Origin: Amaranthus tricolor
Lineage: Eukaryota > Streptophyta > Magnoliopsida > Caryophyllales > Amaranthaceae
DNA length: 64,000 nt
Direction: 5' to 3'
NCBI RefSeq assembly: GCF_026212465.1
Contig: NC_080057.1
Span: 26,642,147 to 26,706,146, forward strand
In this document: positions 50,091-59,697 of the stretch, in pieces
How the letters are laid out: every line of letters starts with the position of its first letter
How positions within the stretch are numbered: position 1 is the first letter of the stretch
Notes under the pieces: model-generated
What the model saw: only the letters and a program-made list of their open reading frames with translations
Told to the model about the DNA's origin: nothing
The model's database searches: none
Made by a program: the position numbers and the translations under genes

Positions 50091-53000
50091 ATGAACAAAA
50101 TGAGGCACTTTTCGTTTATCTTGCTAGTGCTATGTTCTTTCATTACTTCACTATTTGCAAACATTACTACGTCTACTCATCAAAGTGTACAAACTTCCCT
50201 TAGAAACAAAGGGCGATCAAGAATTACAATGCAAATTGAAGCTATATACCAATTCGGAGACTCCCTTTCTGATACCGGAAACTTAGTCCGAGAGACAACC
50301 AGAGTGAAACCCGCTTTTGCAAGGCTTCCTTATGGCCAAACGTTTTTCCACCGGCCTACGGGCCGGTGTTCGGACGGGCTTCTTATGGTGGATTATTTTG
50401 GTATGTTTTATGGCATTTTTTGCCTTTACTTGTTTCCATATATATATATATATCTTGTTTGTTTGACCACTATTATTGGGTTGTTATAAAGTGTGAATAG
50501 TAGGTATTGTTGTAAGTATTAAAGTTGTTTTTGTTTTTATCATATTGGGAAATTTTTATAATAGTTTAACCTTTTCTTTTATTAATTTGTTGAAATAAAT
50601 ATTTTATTTATATTTATGCAAACATTAAGAAACAAATAAACTTGACGCGGAGAATTTAGTTATGATTAAACAAATATGACTGATAAATAACTTTAATTTT
50701 TATTTAGAAAAAAATGAGACAATTACAGTAAAATTGTTGAAAATAGATATTTAAACTTGTTCTAAAACAAAAATAACGGAATAAATTTGTGTAAGATTGT
50801 TTAAATCGAAATCCTCCAAAAAGTAGAGTTAGGAGCTAGAAAGACTAAAGTACTACTCCTATTATATACTCCAAAAGCATATTTAATGTTTCATTTAATA
50901 TTGACATGACCAGGTAACAACAATTTAAAGACTAAAATTATTTTATGTTTTAAGTTAAAGTGATTAACAAATATTTTTACAGATTTGATTATTATTTTAA
51001 CGATTTTGCTCAATTTTTATTAAGGATGATATCTGATACTTAAATTTCCTTCTTTATATATTATCCTTATTACTTTCACTCAGAGCTGTTCAAAAGTAAC
51101 TCGACCCGAAAATCCGATCCGAAATCGAAAGTAAACCAACATGAAAATGTGTTTCTTTTTTAGGTTTATCGAACCGACATTACCCGACTCCAAGCTATAT
51201 ACGAACATGTTGACAACCGAAAATCGGAAAACTGAACCCGAGCTGTAATCGATTTTTCTAACCGACACATAACCGTTAACCGAGATTACTCGAACCTAAT
51301 AATGACCGACCCAAGTCATATCCGACCCGAGTCATGCTCAAAACCGAACTCGATCCGACTAAAACCGACTTATCCCGAACGAAGTTTAGATCGAACTGCT
51401 ATAAACTCGAACCAATTTTTTACATAGAAGTATGATTGACTCATATTCAATCATCTATTAGTTATTCTAATAAAGTCATAAATATTTTAATAAAATAAAT
51501 TTTATAAATACATGATTTCATATATTTAGAGTTAATAATCAATGGTCAATGTTTATTTAACTACTTTTAATCGAATTAGATAAAAATTGATAGAACTTTA
51601 TAATTTTAATTTCCGGTCAAATAAGTAAAAGTAACAATGTAATAATAATCACTAATTGATTTGCATTTTCACTATTTTGCTTTAAGTAAAGGAACCTTAT
51701 TATCAATTAAAAAATGACTAACAACTTAATCTGATACTGATTCGATCAACAATAATTAGTAATTCGCAATTCGTAGCCGAATTCTACTTGAAAAATACCC
51801 GAACCCGATCTGTACCTGGTAAAACCAAACCAATTATTAACCGATAACAACCCGAGACCGATTGAAACTCGACACGAACTTTAACCGACACCGACCTGGT
51901 ACTAACCCGATAGTTCGAATAACCGATCTTCAACCGAACCGTGACTAATCGACCTGATCCGAGTATGACCCGTCGCAACACGCATCCGAAATATAACTGA
52001 TCTGAAATACAGCCGAATCGAATGACACCCGTCCGAAACCGACCCGATAACCCGAATAAACACATCTACTTTCACTTTATGGCGAGAAATTAAAATATTA
52101 ACATTGGTTTGTTATTGCATGGTAGCTATGTACTTCCACCTACCATTCTTAAACCCATATCTTGCAAAAGGGAGTGACTTCACCAAGGGCGCCAACTTTG
52201 CAGTGGCCGGGGCGACTGCTCTTGATGCCTCTGTTTTGGCTGCACAAAACATATCTGGTCCTGTTACGGAAAACTCTTTGCGCATACAACTTCAATGGTT
52301 TAGGTCTCTATTACATACTACGTTCTCTAATCCAAGAGGTACGTATATTCTACTTTGGATTACCACACTATATAATAATATTGCATTATTTAACTACCAA
52401 TTAATTGCAAGATACAAATGGTCTTAAATCAAAAATACAAATAAGACTTTTTTCACTTGTACAAGTAATATATAACACATTGGAAAACTTAATTGCACAT
52501 TTACTGGTTAAGTAAGGTTTTTAGTTTTCTATGTTATTTGTGTTAGAGTATATAATATATCTTGGGGCCTTAACCATATCAGAAGTCAATGAAACAAGAG
52601 GTTACGGGTTCGAATCTCAACCACCCCTCATTTAAAGTGAAATATTCAGCGCCAGATATGAGGAGGGCCTATGTCGCATCCACACTTCAAGCCCAGGGCT
52701 CTCGTATGAGGGGGTGTGTTAGAGTATATAACATATCCTGGGATCTCAACCATTAGCTTAAACTTTTGGTTGAATTGGTTCCTTGACAATTTGTTATGCA
52801 ATTTAAAATTAATAGGATCTTTTATCGATCATAACCTGTTATGTTAATAAATATCATTTTATTGTTCATATGATTGCAGAAATTAAAAGAAAACTTGAAA
52901 ATGCACTGGTCTTAATGGGAGAAATTGGAGGCAATGACTACAACTTGGCTTTCTTTCAAGGCAAAACCTTGGAACAAGTTTACCAACTTGTCCCAAACGT

Positions 53001-55826
53001 CGTCCAAACCATTAAATATGCAGTTCAGGTTAATCAAACCTTCTATAAAATACTTATCACCTTTGAGTTTTACTCAACCAAAAGTTTAAATCATAAGTTT
53101 AAATTGATGATTGAGACCCTATGATAAGTTTTATTTTCTAACAGTACTCACGTTGTCAATTTATAAGAGATTATCTTTCTGTTTTCGACCTACCATATCA
53201 TATTGTTGGAAAAAATTTAAAAAAGTAAGTATTACAAAGTAATAAACCTAAAACTATTGAACCGTAGTTTTTTCTTTCTTGTATTAATGAAAGTTACAAG
53301 GGAATTTAAATAGAGATGCAAATAACTAAATTTCCTTAAACTAAGTCACTAACTTAGTATCATAATGAGACCGTTAATTTGGGTTGGCCCAATTGGCGTG
53401 TGTAACAATCTGGGTGTTTTTTTTCATTTTCTGGGAATTTTCAATTTTGATATAAAAAAGTATCAATTTTGACCTTAAAGGTATCAGTTTAAGATCAAAA
53501 TTGATAAATGCCCAGAAAATTAAAATATTGTTACACGCGCGTGAAATGAGCCGGCTCACACTTCGTCTTAACTTGCAACGTCCCATCCCAAGGTTTTGTG
53601 TTACCAGTTTACCAGCGGTGACTAAAAACTGGAATAATAAAAAAAAAATTTGGAGCATGCTTCAACACATTTATATTCCAATCATGGCTATTGGCTATAG
53701 TAATATGTAACACCTTCTTGTTATACAATCTTATTTTGTAGGAAGTGATTTGGCTTGGGGCTACAAACATTGTGGTACCAGGAAACTTCCCAATTGGTTG
53801 TGTTCCACTTTATTTGGTTAGATTTGAAACCAATGATAAATCAAAATATGATGAACTACAATGCCTAAAAGACTACAATGACTTCTCAAAGTACCACAAT
53901 GAGCTACTAATTAGAGCAATTCAAGAGTTGCAACAAGAGCACCCTAATGTTGCCATTGTTTATGGAGATTATTACTATGCCTTGACATGGGTCATTAAGC
54001 ATGCTCCTCGGTTAGGTAAGACACCATTTTTCACTAATTATGTCGATTATGAGCGAGGTAAAAATAAACGATTAGTTTTAAATCTATTTTCTTTTTTTGT
54101 TTACGTAAACTAATATTTAAAAATTTTTAGGAATTTCTACAGTTTGACAATTTTTACGTATTTAAAATTACGTCTATTTGTTAAATTTTTTTATTAAATA
54201 TAAATATTATCTAACAACATTGTCATATCAATCCCAACATCTTGTGTAGTTATGTTGCAACTTGTAATGTCATTAGGTTTTTGTTGTCTTGAGTAAGTCT
54301 CTATTAATTGTTTGTCGCCTATGCGTCTAGCAATGCTTTAATTCTTTGTGGGTCTATTTAACTTCGATCCAACAAATTTTTTTAAGTGGTTTACGCAGGG
54401 TGGTTCTAATATGTAATTGTTAACGTTAGTTGACATCACTTAAATAAAAAATAAAATTAAGTAATTTATGTAAATATTGTTAAATTAGGCTGGATTTATT
54501 GTGAATACCAACATATTAACGGGGGGACACAAGTGCACACACTTTATAAGCCAAGGAGATATATATCATCCCAAAACCATATGACAATGGGAAGAAGGTC
54601 TCTAATAGCTTATAAAGCGTGCACACCATTTTCAATTTATCGATGTGGGATAACTCATCCCAACACCCCCCACATGCGAACCCCCGTCAAGTTCGCATGT
54701 GAGAGTAATCAATTAGGGTAGGAACGCCATTCTTTTTGAACCTACCATTTTTAAATTGTTGATCGAACCATCGGCTCTGATACCATGTTAAATTAGGTTG
54801 GACTTAACGGGGGGACACAAGTGCACACACTTCACAAGCCAAGGAGATATATACCATCCCAAAACCATATGGCAATGGGAAGAAGATCTCTAATAGCTTA
54901 TAAAGCGTGCACACTATTTTCAATTTATCCAAGCCATATGGTTTTGGGATGGTATATATCTCCTTGGCTTATGAAGTGTGTGCACTTGTGTCCCCCCGTT
55001 AATATGCTGACATTCACAATAAGTCCAACCTAATTTAACAAATATATTCTAATTTACTTGGTTAGTACATTGTCTTCCACTTGAGTGACCACAACTCAAA
55101 AGCCAGAGAGCTCATTTTACTTAAATTTCTTTTTTGACATGTATCACTTCTTCTTTTACTCGGTATATGATTTGGTTGTGAGTTTGCTATTTATTTTACT
55201 TTATTTATTGCTGTCTTTGAATTTGTTTTGTTATATATGCTTAAAAAACTTTCATTTAAATTTACATAATATAACAAATTTAAAAAAACAGAATGCATTT
55301 ATTTTAGTACTACATTTAACTAGATACTCATCTTCGATCATTAACATTCTTTACATAGGATAGCGTTAATTGATTTTGTTTTTCCTAAACAAGAAAAAAG
55401 AATTGTCTTTTCTCAATACTTGACCAAATGTACTAATTAAATTCTTAATATCCTTAATATGATCAATTTAATCACAAAAAATTCTTAAATGTTTAATTGT
55501 TTATCAAAAGTTATTTAAATTATTGATTTAGTTATAAAAATTATATTTTCTATATAAGGTGACTAATTTACACATTAAATAATTGATTATTTTTTTCAGG
55601 TTTCGAACGAGGTGGATCAACTAAAGTTTGTTGTGCAATTGGTAACAATCCTTACAATTATGACCTAAAAAAGAGTTGTGGAAGCCCTGGAGTCCCAATT
55701 TGTGAAGATCCTAGTAAGAGAATAAGTTGGGATGGAATTCATATGACTCAAGAAGGAAACAAAAATGTAGCTATATGGTTATTAAAAAATTCTTTACCTA
55801 CACTTAGAACACATTTTCATCCTTAA
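50091..55826 (+). CDS. GDSL esterase/lipase 2 of tandem pair, five exons
   Basis: Exons 50091-50400, 52126-52338, 52880-53028, 53742-54015 and 55600-55826 predict 390 residues, with the same intron positions and phases as gene 1; exons 3 (149 nt) and 4 (274 nt) are identical in length. A signal peptide ([23 protein letters not shown]) is followed by a short Ser/Thr/Arg-rich extension absent from gene 1, then block [11 protein letters not shown] with Ser58, [18 protein letters not shown] and the catalytic WDGIHMT. The expected product is a secreted serine ester hydrolase of unknown substrate. All catalytic blocks are intact, so it looks functional despite introns of 1.7 kb (intron 1) and 1.6 kb (intron 4) inflated by a hAT element, two TRIMs and a MITE. 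Tandem duplication of one ancestral gene is the simplest origin. Confidence 0.9.
51081..52068 (+). mobile_element. Non-autonomous hAT-like element, 988 bp, CCGA-rich
   Basis: Flanked by a perfect 8 bp duplication CTTTCACT (51073-51080 and 52069-52076). Termini CAGAGCTGTTCAAAAG and CCCGAATAAACACATCTA match those of the 182 bp family. The interior has two zones dense in ACCGA/CCCGA words (51105-51410 and 51770-52060) around an AT-rich centre. No transposase. It lies in GDSL 2 intron 1 and ends 57 bp before the exon 2 acceptor. Confidence 0.85.
52541..52788 (+). mobile_element. TRIM element in GDSL 2 intron 2
   Basis: Perfect 5 bp duplication ATTTG (52536-52540 and 52789-52793). The 3' LTR is 74 bp, TGTTAGAGTATATAACATAT to TCCTTGACA. 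The 5' LTR is cut short by a deletion that fuses it to the primer-site remnant TATCAGA. A purine tract ATGAGGGGGTG precedes the 3' LTR. The interior holds TTACGGGTTCGAATCTC, which resembles a tRNA B box. Confidence 0.85.
53362..53570. mobile_element. 209 bp MITE with AATGAGACCGT ends in GDSL 2 intron 3
   Basis: Left AATGAGACCGTTAATTTGGG and GGCGTGTGTAACAAT mirror a right half whose complement reads CACGCGCGTGTAACAAT and AAGACGAAGTGTGAGCC. The centre is the palindromic TATCAATTTTGACC/GATCAAAATTGATA. Shares ends and core with the 1.25 kb element at 28064-29318. Confidence 0.75.
54478..55040 (-). mobile_element. Rearranged TRIM element in GDSL 2 intron 4
   Basis: 5 bp duplication AATAT (54473-54477 and 55041-55045). 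On the minus strand the intact 188 bp 3' LTR is 54665-54478, preceded by the purine tract GTGGGGGG. The 121 bp interior begins with primer binding site TGGTATCAGAGCC at 54785-54773, directly after an LTR end ...TTTAACA. The 5' side is unusual: an LTR portion (54786-54930) is followed by an inverted LTR portion (54931-55040), so the element also has inverted termini of about 106 bp. Confidence 0.85.
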
Positions 55827-55868
55827 AATAGAAATTTTATTATTATATAAGAAAAATATAAAATTAAG

Positions 55869-56002
<134 letters not shown>

Positions 56003-56455
56003 GTGTGTGTTAAAGGGAAGGACATGGCTAAAGATGCTTCAAGACAAGACTTGATTCTCATAGTGTAATTTTATAATATAGAGGTTTCAGAAATAATTTA
56101 AAATTAGCAGTGTCAAATTAAAAAATATTTATTGGGTCAATTTCAAAAATGTGTTTTTAGGTGATTTAAAATTGAATTTTTGTATCGATGTTAATTTTTT
56201 TTATATAATTTTTAAAATAATTTGATGTTGAATTATAGTGGAATTTGATCACAAAGTCAAATAATAACGAATCGTAGAATTTATTTTATAAAAAAAAACA
56301 TTGAAATGCTGTATAATTATTAATGGGCCTAAGACTGAGCCACGATTAAATTATACTACTGCTAAACGTTGTACAATTATAAATGGGCCAATGTCAGATA
56401 TGTTATTATGGAAATTGGACTTTTCAGAAAAATAGAATAAAATAAATAATGTTCC

Positions 56456-56732
56456 AAAAAATTCATTAAAACAAGTTTTGAGGAATTTTAATTTTTCAAA
56501 ATAAGTATTATTATATTCGAGTCTAAGGCTTTTGTTAAGTGTTAGTAACAGTGAACAAAACAAATTTACAATGACTTTGTTTGTTATTACTAAAAGTGAA
56601 TAAAAAGAAGACAAAGTCATAACTTTTTCTCTTGTTCGTTGTTAGTAAAAGCGAATAAAACATGACCTTAGATTCGGATATAATGATACTTATTTAAGAA
56701 ATTAAATTTTCAAAACTTATTCTGAAATTTTT
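56456..56732. mobile_element. Long-TIR palindromic MITE, diverged copy
   Basis: Arms of about 75 bp: AAGTTTTGAGGAATTTTAAT and ATTCGAGTCTAAGG at the left, versus the right complement AAGTTTTGAAAATTTAAT and ATCCGAATCTAAGG. The interior has decayed versions of the GTTCGCAGTTA palindrome (GTTAGTAACAGTGAAC, GTTCGTTGTTAGTAA). Related to 59261-59697. Confidence 0.65.
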
Positions 56733-56747
56733 TTTAAAAAAATAGCT

Positions 56748-56976
56748 TCTCTTGTATGAGACCGTCTCACCATGAGACGAGTTCGTATAATAGTCCATTT
56801 CTTCAATTGATTACTTTAAGATTATAAGTAATTCCTTTAAGGTTATAAATAATCACTTTAAGACCATAAAAAGTAATTATATTAAAATTATAAGTGACCA
56901 CTTTAACGTTATAAGTAATCATTTTAAGACAAAAAATGTATATTGGGTCAGCCCAACAAAAATGATCTCACTATAA
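56748..56976. mobile_element. Older GAGACCGTC MITE, left part, split by Harbinger insertion
   Basis: Starts CTTGTATGAGACCGTCTCAC. The interior has about five drifting copies of ACTTTAAGATTATAAGTAAT. Its right terminus seems to resume beyond the Harbinger element at 58876 (TAAACCGTCTTATTT), which completes the expected inverted end. Confidence 0.5.
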
Positions 56977-57348
56977 GAGCATCCTTACTCATGACCAGTA
57001 TAAAAATGTATAAACAATGATCTCTTTTAAAAAGTCATCATCCTCTCTTTCTTACTTTTTTTCTATCCCACCATAATTTTTCTCCATTAATTTATCTAAC
57101 ATTTATCTTTATTGTTTTATAATAATATTTTCATGTACAAAGTTAATATAATTTTTTATTTGATTAAAATAGATCTACTATTTTATAATTAAAAAAAATT
57201 ATTCTTTTAATAAAACTAATATTTTTCAATAAATATAAATGTAAACATTAATAATAATTAAGAAAAATTCGTTAACTTCAAATAAAGATTACAATGCGCA
57301 TACATAAAATAAATCACAAATTAGAAAACTAAAATTTTAAATGATACA

Positions 57349-57849
57349 TTAATTGTGGTTCCCTCCAAACTTTTGCCAGATATTTTCAACCAAGTCATCT
57401 TTTAAGAATAAATGTGTTTGTCGATCTTCAACATCATCCTTATTTGTCAAGTATCGGTTGATGTCAACAATTCTATCTGTGTAATACTCAAAGTCATCAT
57501 TTAATCCACTTGTACCTTCCGATTGACCTTTTGGGCGATCTCCCATGAACGTTTTACCATCAGCATAATGTGTATATGTATCTCTTTCATCTTCCACTAT
57601 CATATTATACATAATTATACAAGAAGTAATTATATCAGAGAGTCGTTCTTTATCCCAAGCAAGTGAGGGCTTTCTTATTATTGCAAATCGAGCTTGCAAC
57701 ACCCCAAATACTCGCTCCACATCCTTTCTTGCTGCTTCTTGATGTTGGGCAAATAACCTTGCTTTTGCTATTTTCGGTTCAGTAATAGACTGAATAAAGG
57801 TAACCCATTTAGGATAAATGCCATCAGTGAGAGCAATATCTTCAATCAA
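57349..57849 (-). pseudogene. Harbinger transposase C-terminal fragment
   Basis: 166 residues. TDGIYPKWVTFIQSI and the KLFAQHQE-like segment ARLFAQHQEAARKDVERVFG match the DDE domain (DDE_Tnp_4) of plant PIF/Harbinger transposases. The Asp of TDGIYP and the Glu of DVERVFG correspond to the second and third catalytic positions. The first catalytic Asp and the whole N-terminal half are missing, so it cannot be an active nuclease alone. It ends naturally at KFGGNHN. The apparent start is a TTG, not an ATG; the frame runs upstream without a break to a TAG at 57903-57901. Confidence 0.85.
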
Positions 57850-57900
57850 ATCCCAACTTTTCTTTGTAGGTATAGGGGCTTTATCATTATTATTAGGTAT

Positions 57901-58365
57901 CTATTGAGATGGTTGAACCAATTGAGTGAAGCTCGGTGGTGAACCAAATTGTGAAACTAGATCTTGAAATGATGGTTGGGCGTAAAGACTAGCATCAACA
58001 TGATGAACAAAATTTCCTCCATCTTCACCATATTGATCATCTTGATCATTTCCTTCATTTTCATCATCATCATACTCCATCTCATTTTCGTCTAAACTTT
58101 CACCCCTTATTGGAGTTGAATAGATATCAATATTAGAGTTGACATTGTGAGATTGATGATGGTGGTGAAACATAGTTTGAGAATTTTGGGTATTTTGAGG
58201 AACATAATAAGATGAATTTGGGATATTTTGAGGAATATAGTAAGAAGAATTTGGAGTATTTTGAGAAAATGGAGGATTGAACGGAAAATTTTGATACTGA
58301 ATTTGAGCACTTTGATTGTTAGAAAATTTTTTTCTTGATTTTTTTTTTACATGGATTTCTTCCAT
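57901..58365 (-). pseudogene. Harbinger ORF1-type protein, N-terminal part
   Basis: 154 residues. It has a basic start (VKKKSRKKFSNNQ), then Asn/Pro/Ser/Tyr-rich repeats around QNTPNSSYYIPQN, an acidic block (DDDENEGNDQDDQYGEDGG), and a C-terminal SQFGSPPSFTQLVQPSQ. This layout is typical of the variable N-terminus of plant Harbinger-associated ORF1 proteins (often annotated as GST-T3-like), upstream of their Myb/SANT domain. The SANT domain itself is deleted. A single TAG separates it from the in-frame transposase fragment. Confidence 0.65.
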
Positions 58366-59260
58366 AATTTGGGTTATTTGAATCCATATTTTTTTTAGGA
58401 TTTTTGAAATGATTAATTTGGTATTTTTTTTAACAAAAAAAAGTAGAAAAACAAGAACAAAATATGTAAATATAAAATTATGTCAAAAAATATCAATATG
58501 GGTCTCATTTTATAGATTTCGAAAAAATATGACCGTTGGTATAATTTTATTTTTTTAAAAATTATTTAAATACGAAAATAGCCTTTAAAGGCAAAAAACA
58601 GGTATGTTTTTATACCCAATCAAATGCCGCCATTTGGCTTGCTGCTGCACGTGTGTCAGAGCAGCCACCCATTCAATTTTTGCTGCCCAATGACCAAGCG
58701 ACACGTGGCGAAATTTTTTTTAAAAAAAGAAGATGACCGTTTAAAGCATTGGGTCATCAATCAACCTATTTTATTAACCTCTTTCATGACCAACCTAATT
58801 TTAGGTCACCATTATTTATATTTTTATTCTAGATAGATCTTGTGACCTTCTAAAAGGTCACCATTACTAATGCTCTAAACCGTCTTATTTAAAAATTGGT
58901 GAAAAAAATTTTTGAGAAGAGCTTTTTAATACTAGGATAAGTCTCCTGAGGCTGAGAGACGTGGAAAGAGTGCCTCTTTAAAACACCTCTTATTGTGAGA
59001 CTATTAAATGAGAATTTGTGTTTGTAAAAAATGTGAATTGTCTGATCAACAAATGACTCAACACCTGAAATGATGGGCTGGACGGGTCCAATAGAAGTCC
59101 AAAAAAGTAGGCTACTTTTGGACTATACTTTTAATATTTTATGGACTTTGATTGCTAAGACTTTTTGGAAAGATGATGGCTAATGTAAAGATTACAAAAT
59201 AAAAATAAAAAGTTTATATGCTTATAAATTTTGAAAATTTGAAATAATTAAGTAATTTTA

Positions 59261-59697
59261 AGAGCTTCGGATAAATTCTAATTTAAAAATAAGCGTTTTT
59301 ATGTCCAAGTCTAAGGTTAGGTTTGTTCGCAGTTACTTACTGCGAACAAAAAAATTGGTTAAAAAAAGTCAAAATTGTTTGTTCGTGGTTATTAACTGCG
59401 AACAAAAAGGAGACAATGTTATAACGTTAGAAGGGCCGAAAAAAAACAAAAACACTGTTTGTTCGCAGTTACTAACTGCGAACAAACATGAGTTTCACTT
59501 TTTCCGTCCTTTCTAACGTTATGTCGTTGTCTCTGTTTTGTTCGCAGTTACTAACTGTGAACAAATCATTTTGAATATTTGACGAATTTTTTTGGTCGCT
59601 ATTACTAACTACGAATATACCTGACCTTAGGCTTGGATATGTAGACGCTTATTTTTGGAATTAAGTTTACCCGAAACTCATTTTTTTATTTGTTTAG
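59261..59697. mobile_element. Long-TIR MITE made of GTTCGCAGTTA palindromes
   Basis: Outer arms of about 60 bp or more (AAAATAAGCGTTTTTATGTC and CCAAGTCTAAGGTTAGG, versus the right complement AAAATAAGCGTCTACATATC and CCAAGCCTAAGGTCAGG). Inside are five copies of a palindrome with arms TTTGTTCGCAGT/ACTGCGAACAAA at 59321, 59378, 59458, 59537 and (decayed) about 59588. The copy at 59458-59486 is a perfect 14+1+14 palindrome and sits at the centre of the whole element. Confidence 0.8.

Larger units (their letters stand above)
56977..58875 (-). mobile_element. PIF/Harbinger element, internally deleted
   Basis: Ends GAGCATCCTTACTCATGACC and the right-end complement GAGCATTAGTAATGGTGACC are inverted repeats. 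The 3 bp duplication TAA flanks both sides (56974-56976 and 58876-58878), as expected for Harbinger. On the minus strand it encodes only the N-terminal part of the accessory ORF1 protein and the C-terminal part of the DDE transposase, fused in one frame. It is non-autonomous. Confidence 0.88.

Noticed and set aside
51784..52065. 93-residue minus-strand ORF
   Set aside because: Lies wholly within the CCGA-rich hAT-like element; its Arg/Gly/Val-rich translation reflects the repeated word.
52600..52620. Possible tRNA gene from a GGTTCGAATC B box
   Set aside because: No A box, acceptor stem or cloverleaf around it; it is the interior of a TRIM element.
54533..55033. Two similar plus-strand ORFs ([11 protein letters not shown] / [11 protein letters not shown])
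   Set aside because: They are the two LTR copies of the TRIM element read through; not genes.
56977..58875. Reading the two minus-strand ORFs as a domesticated host gene
   Set aside because: TIRs and a TAA duplication bound the region, the transposase lacks its N-terminal half and first catalytic Asp, and a stop interrupts the frame, so a decayed transposon is the better reading.
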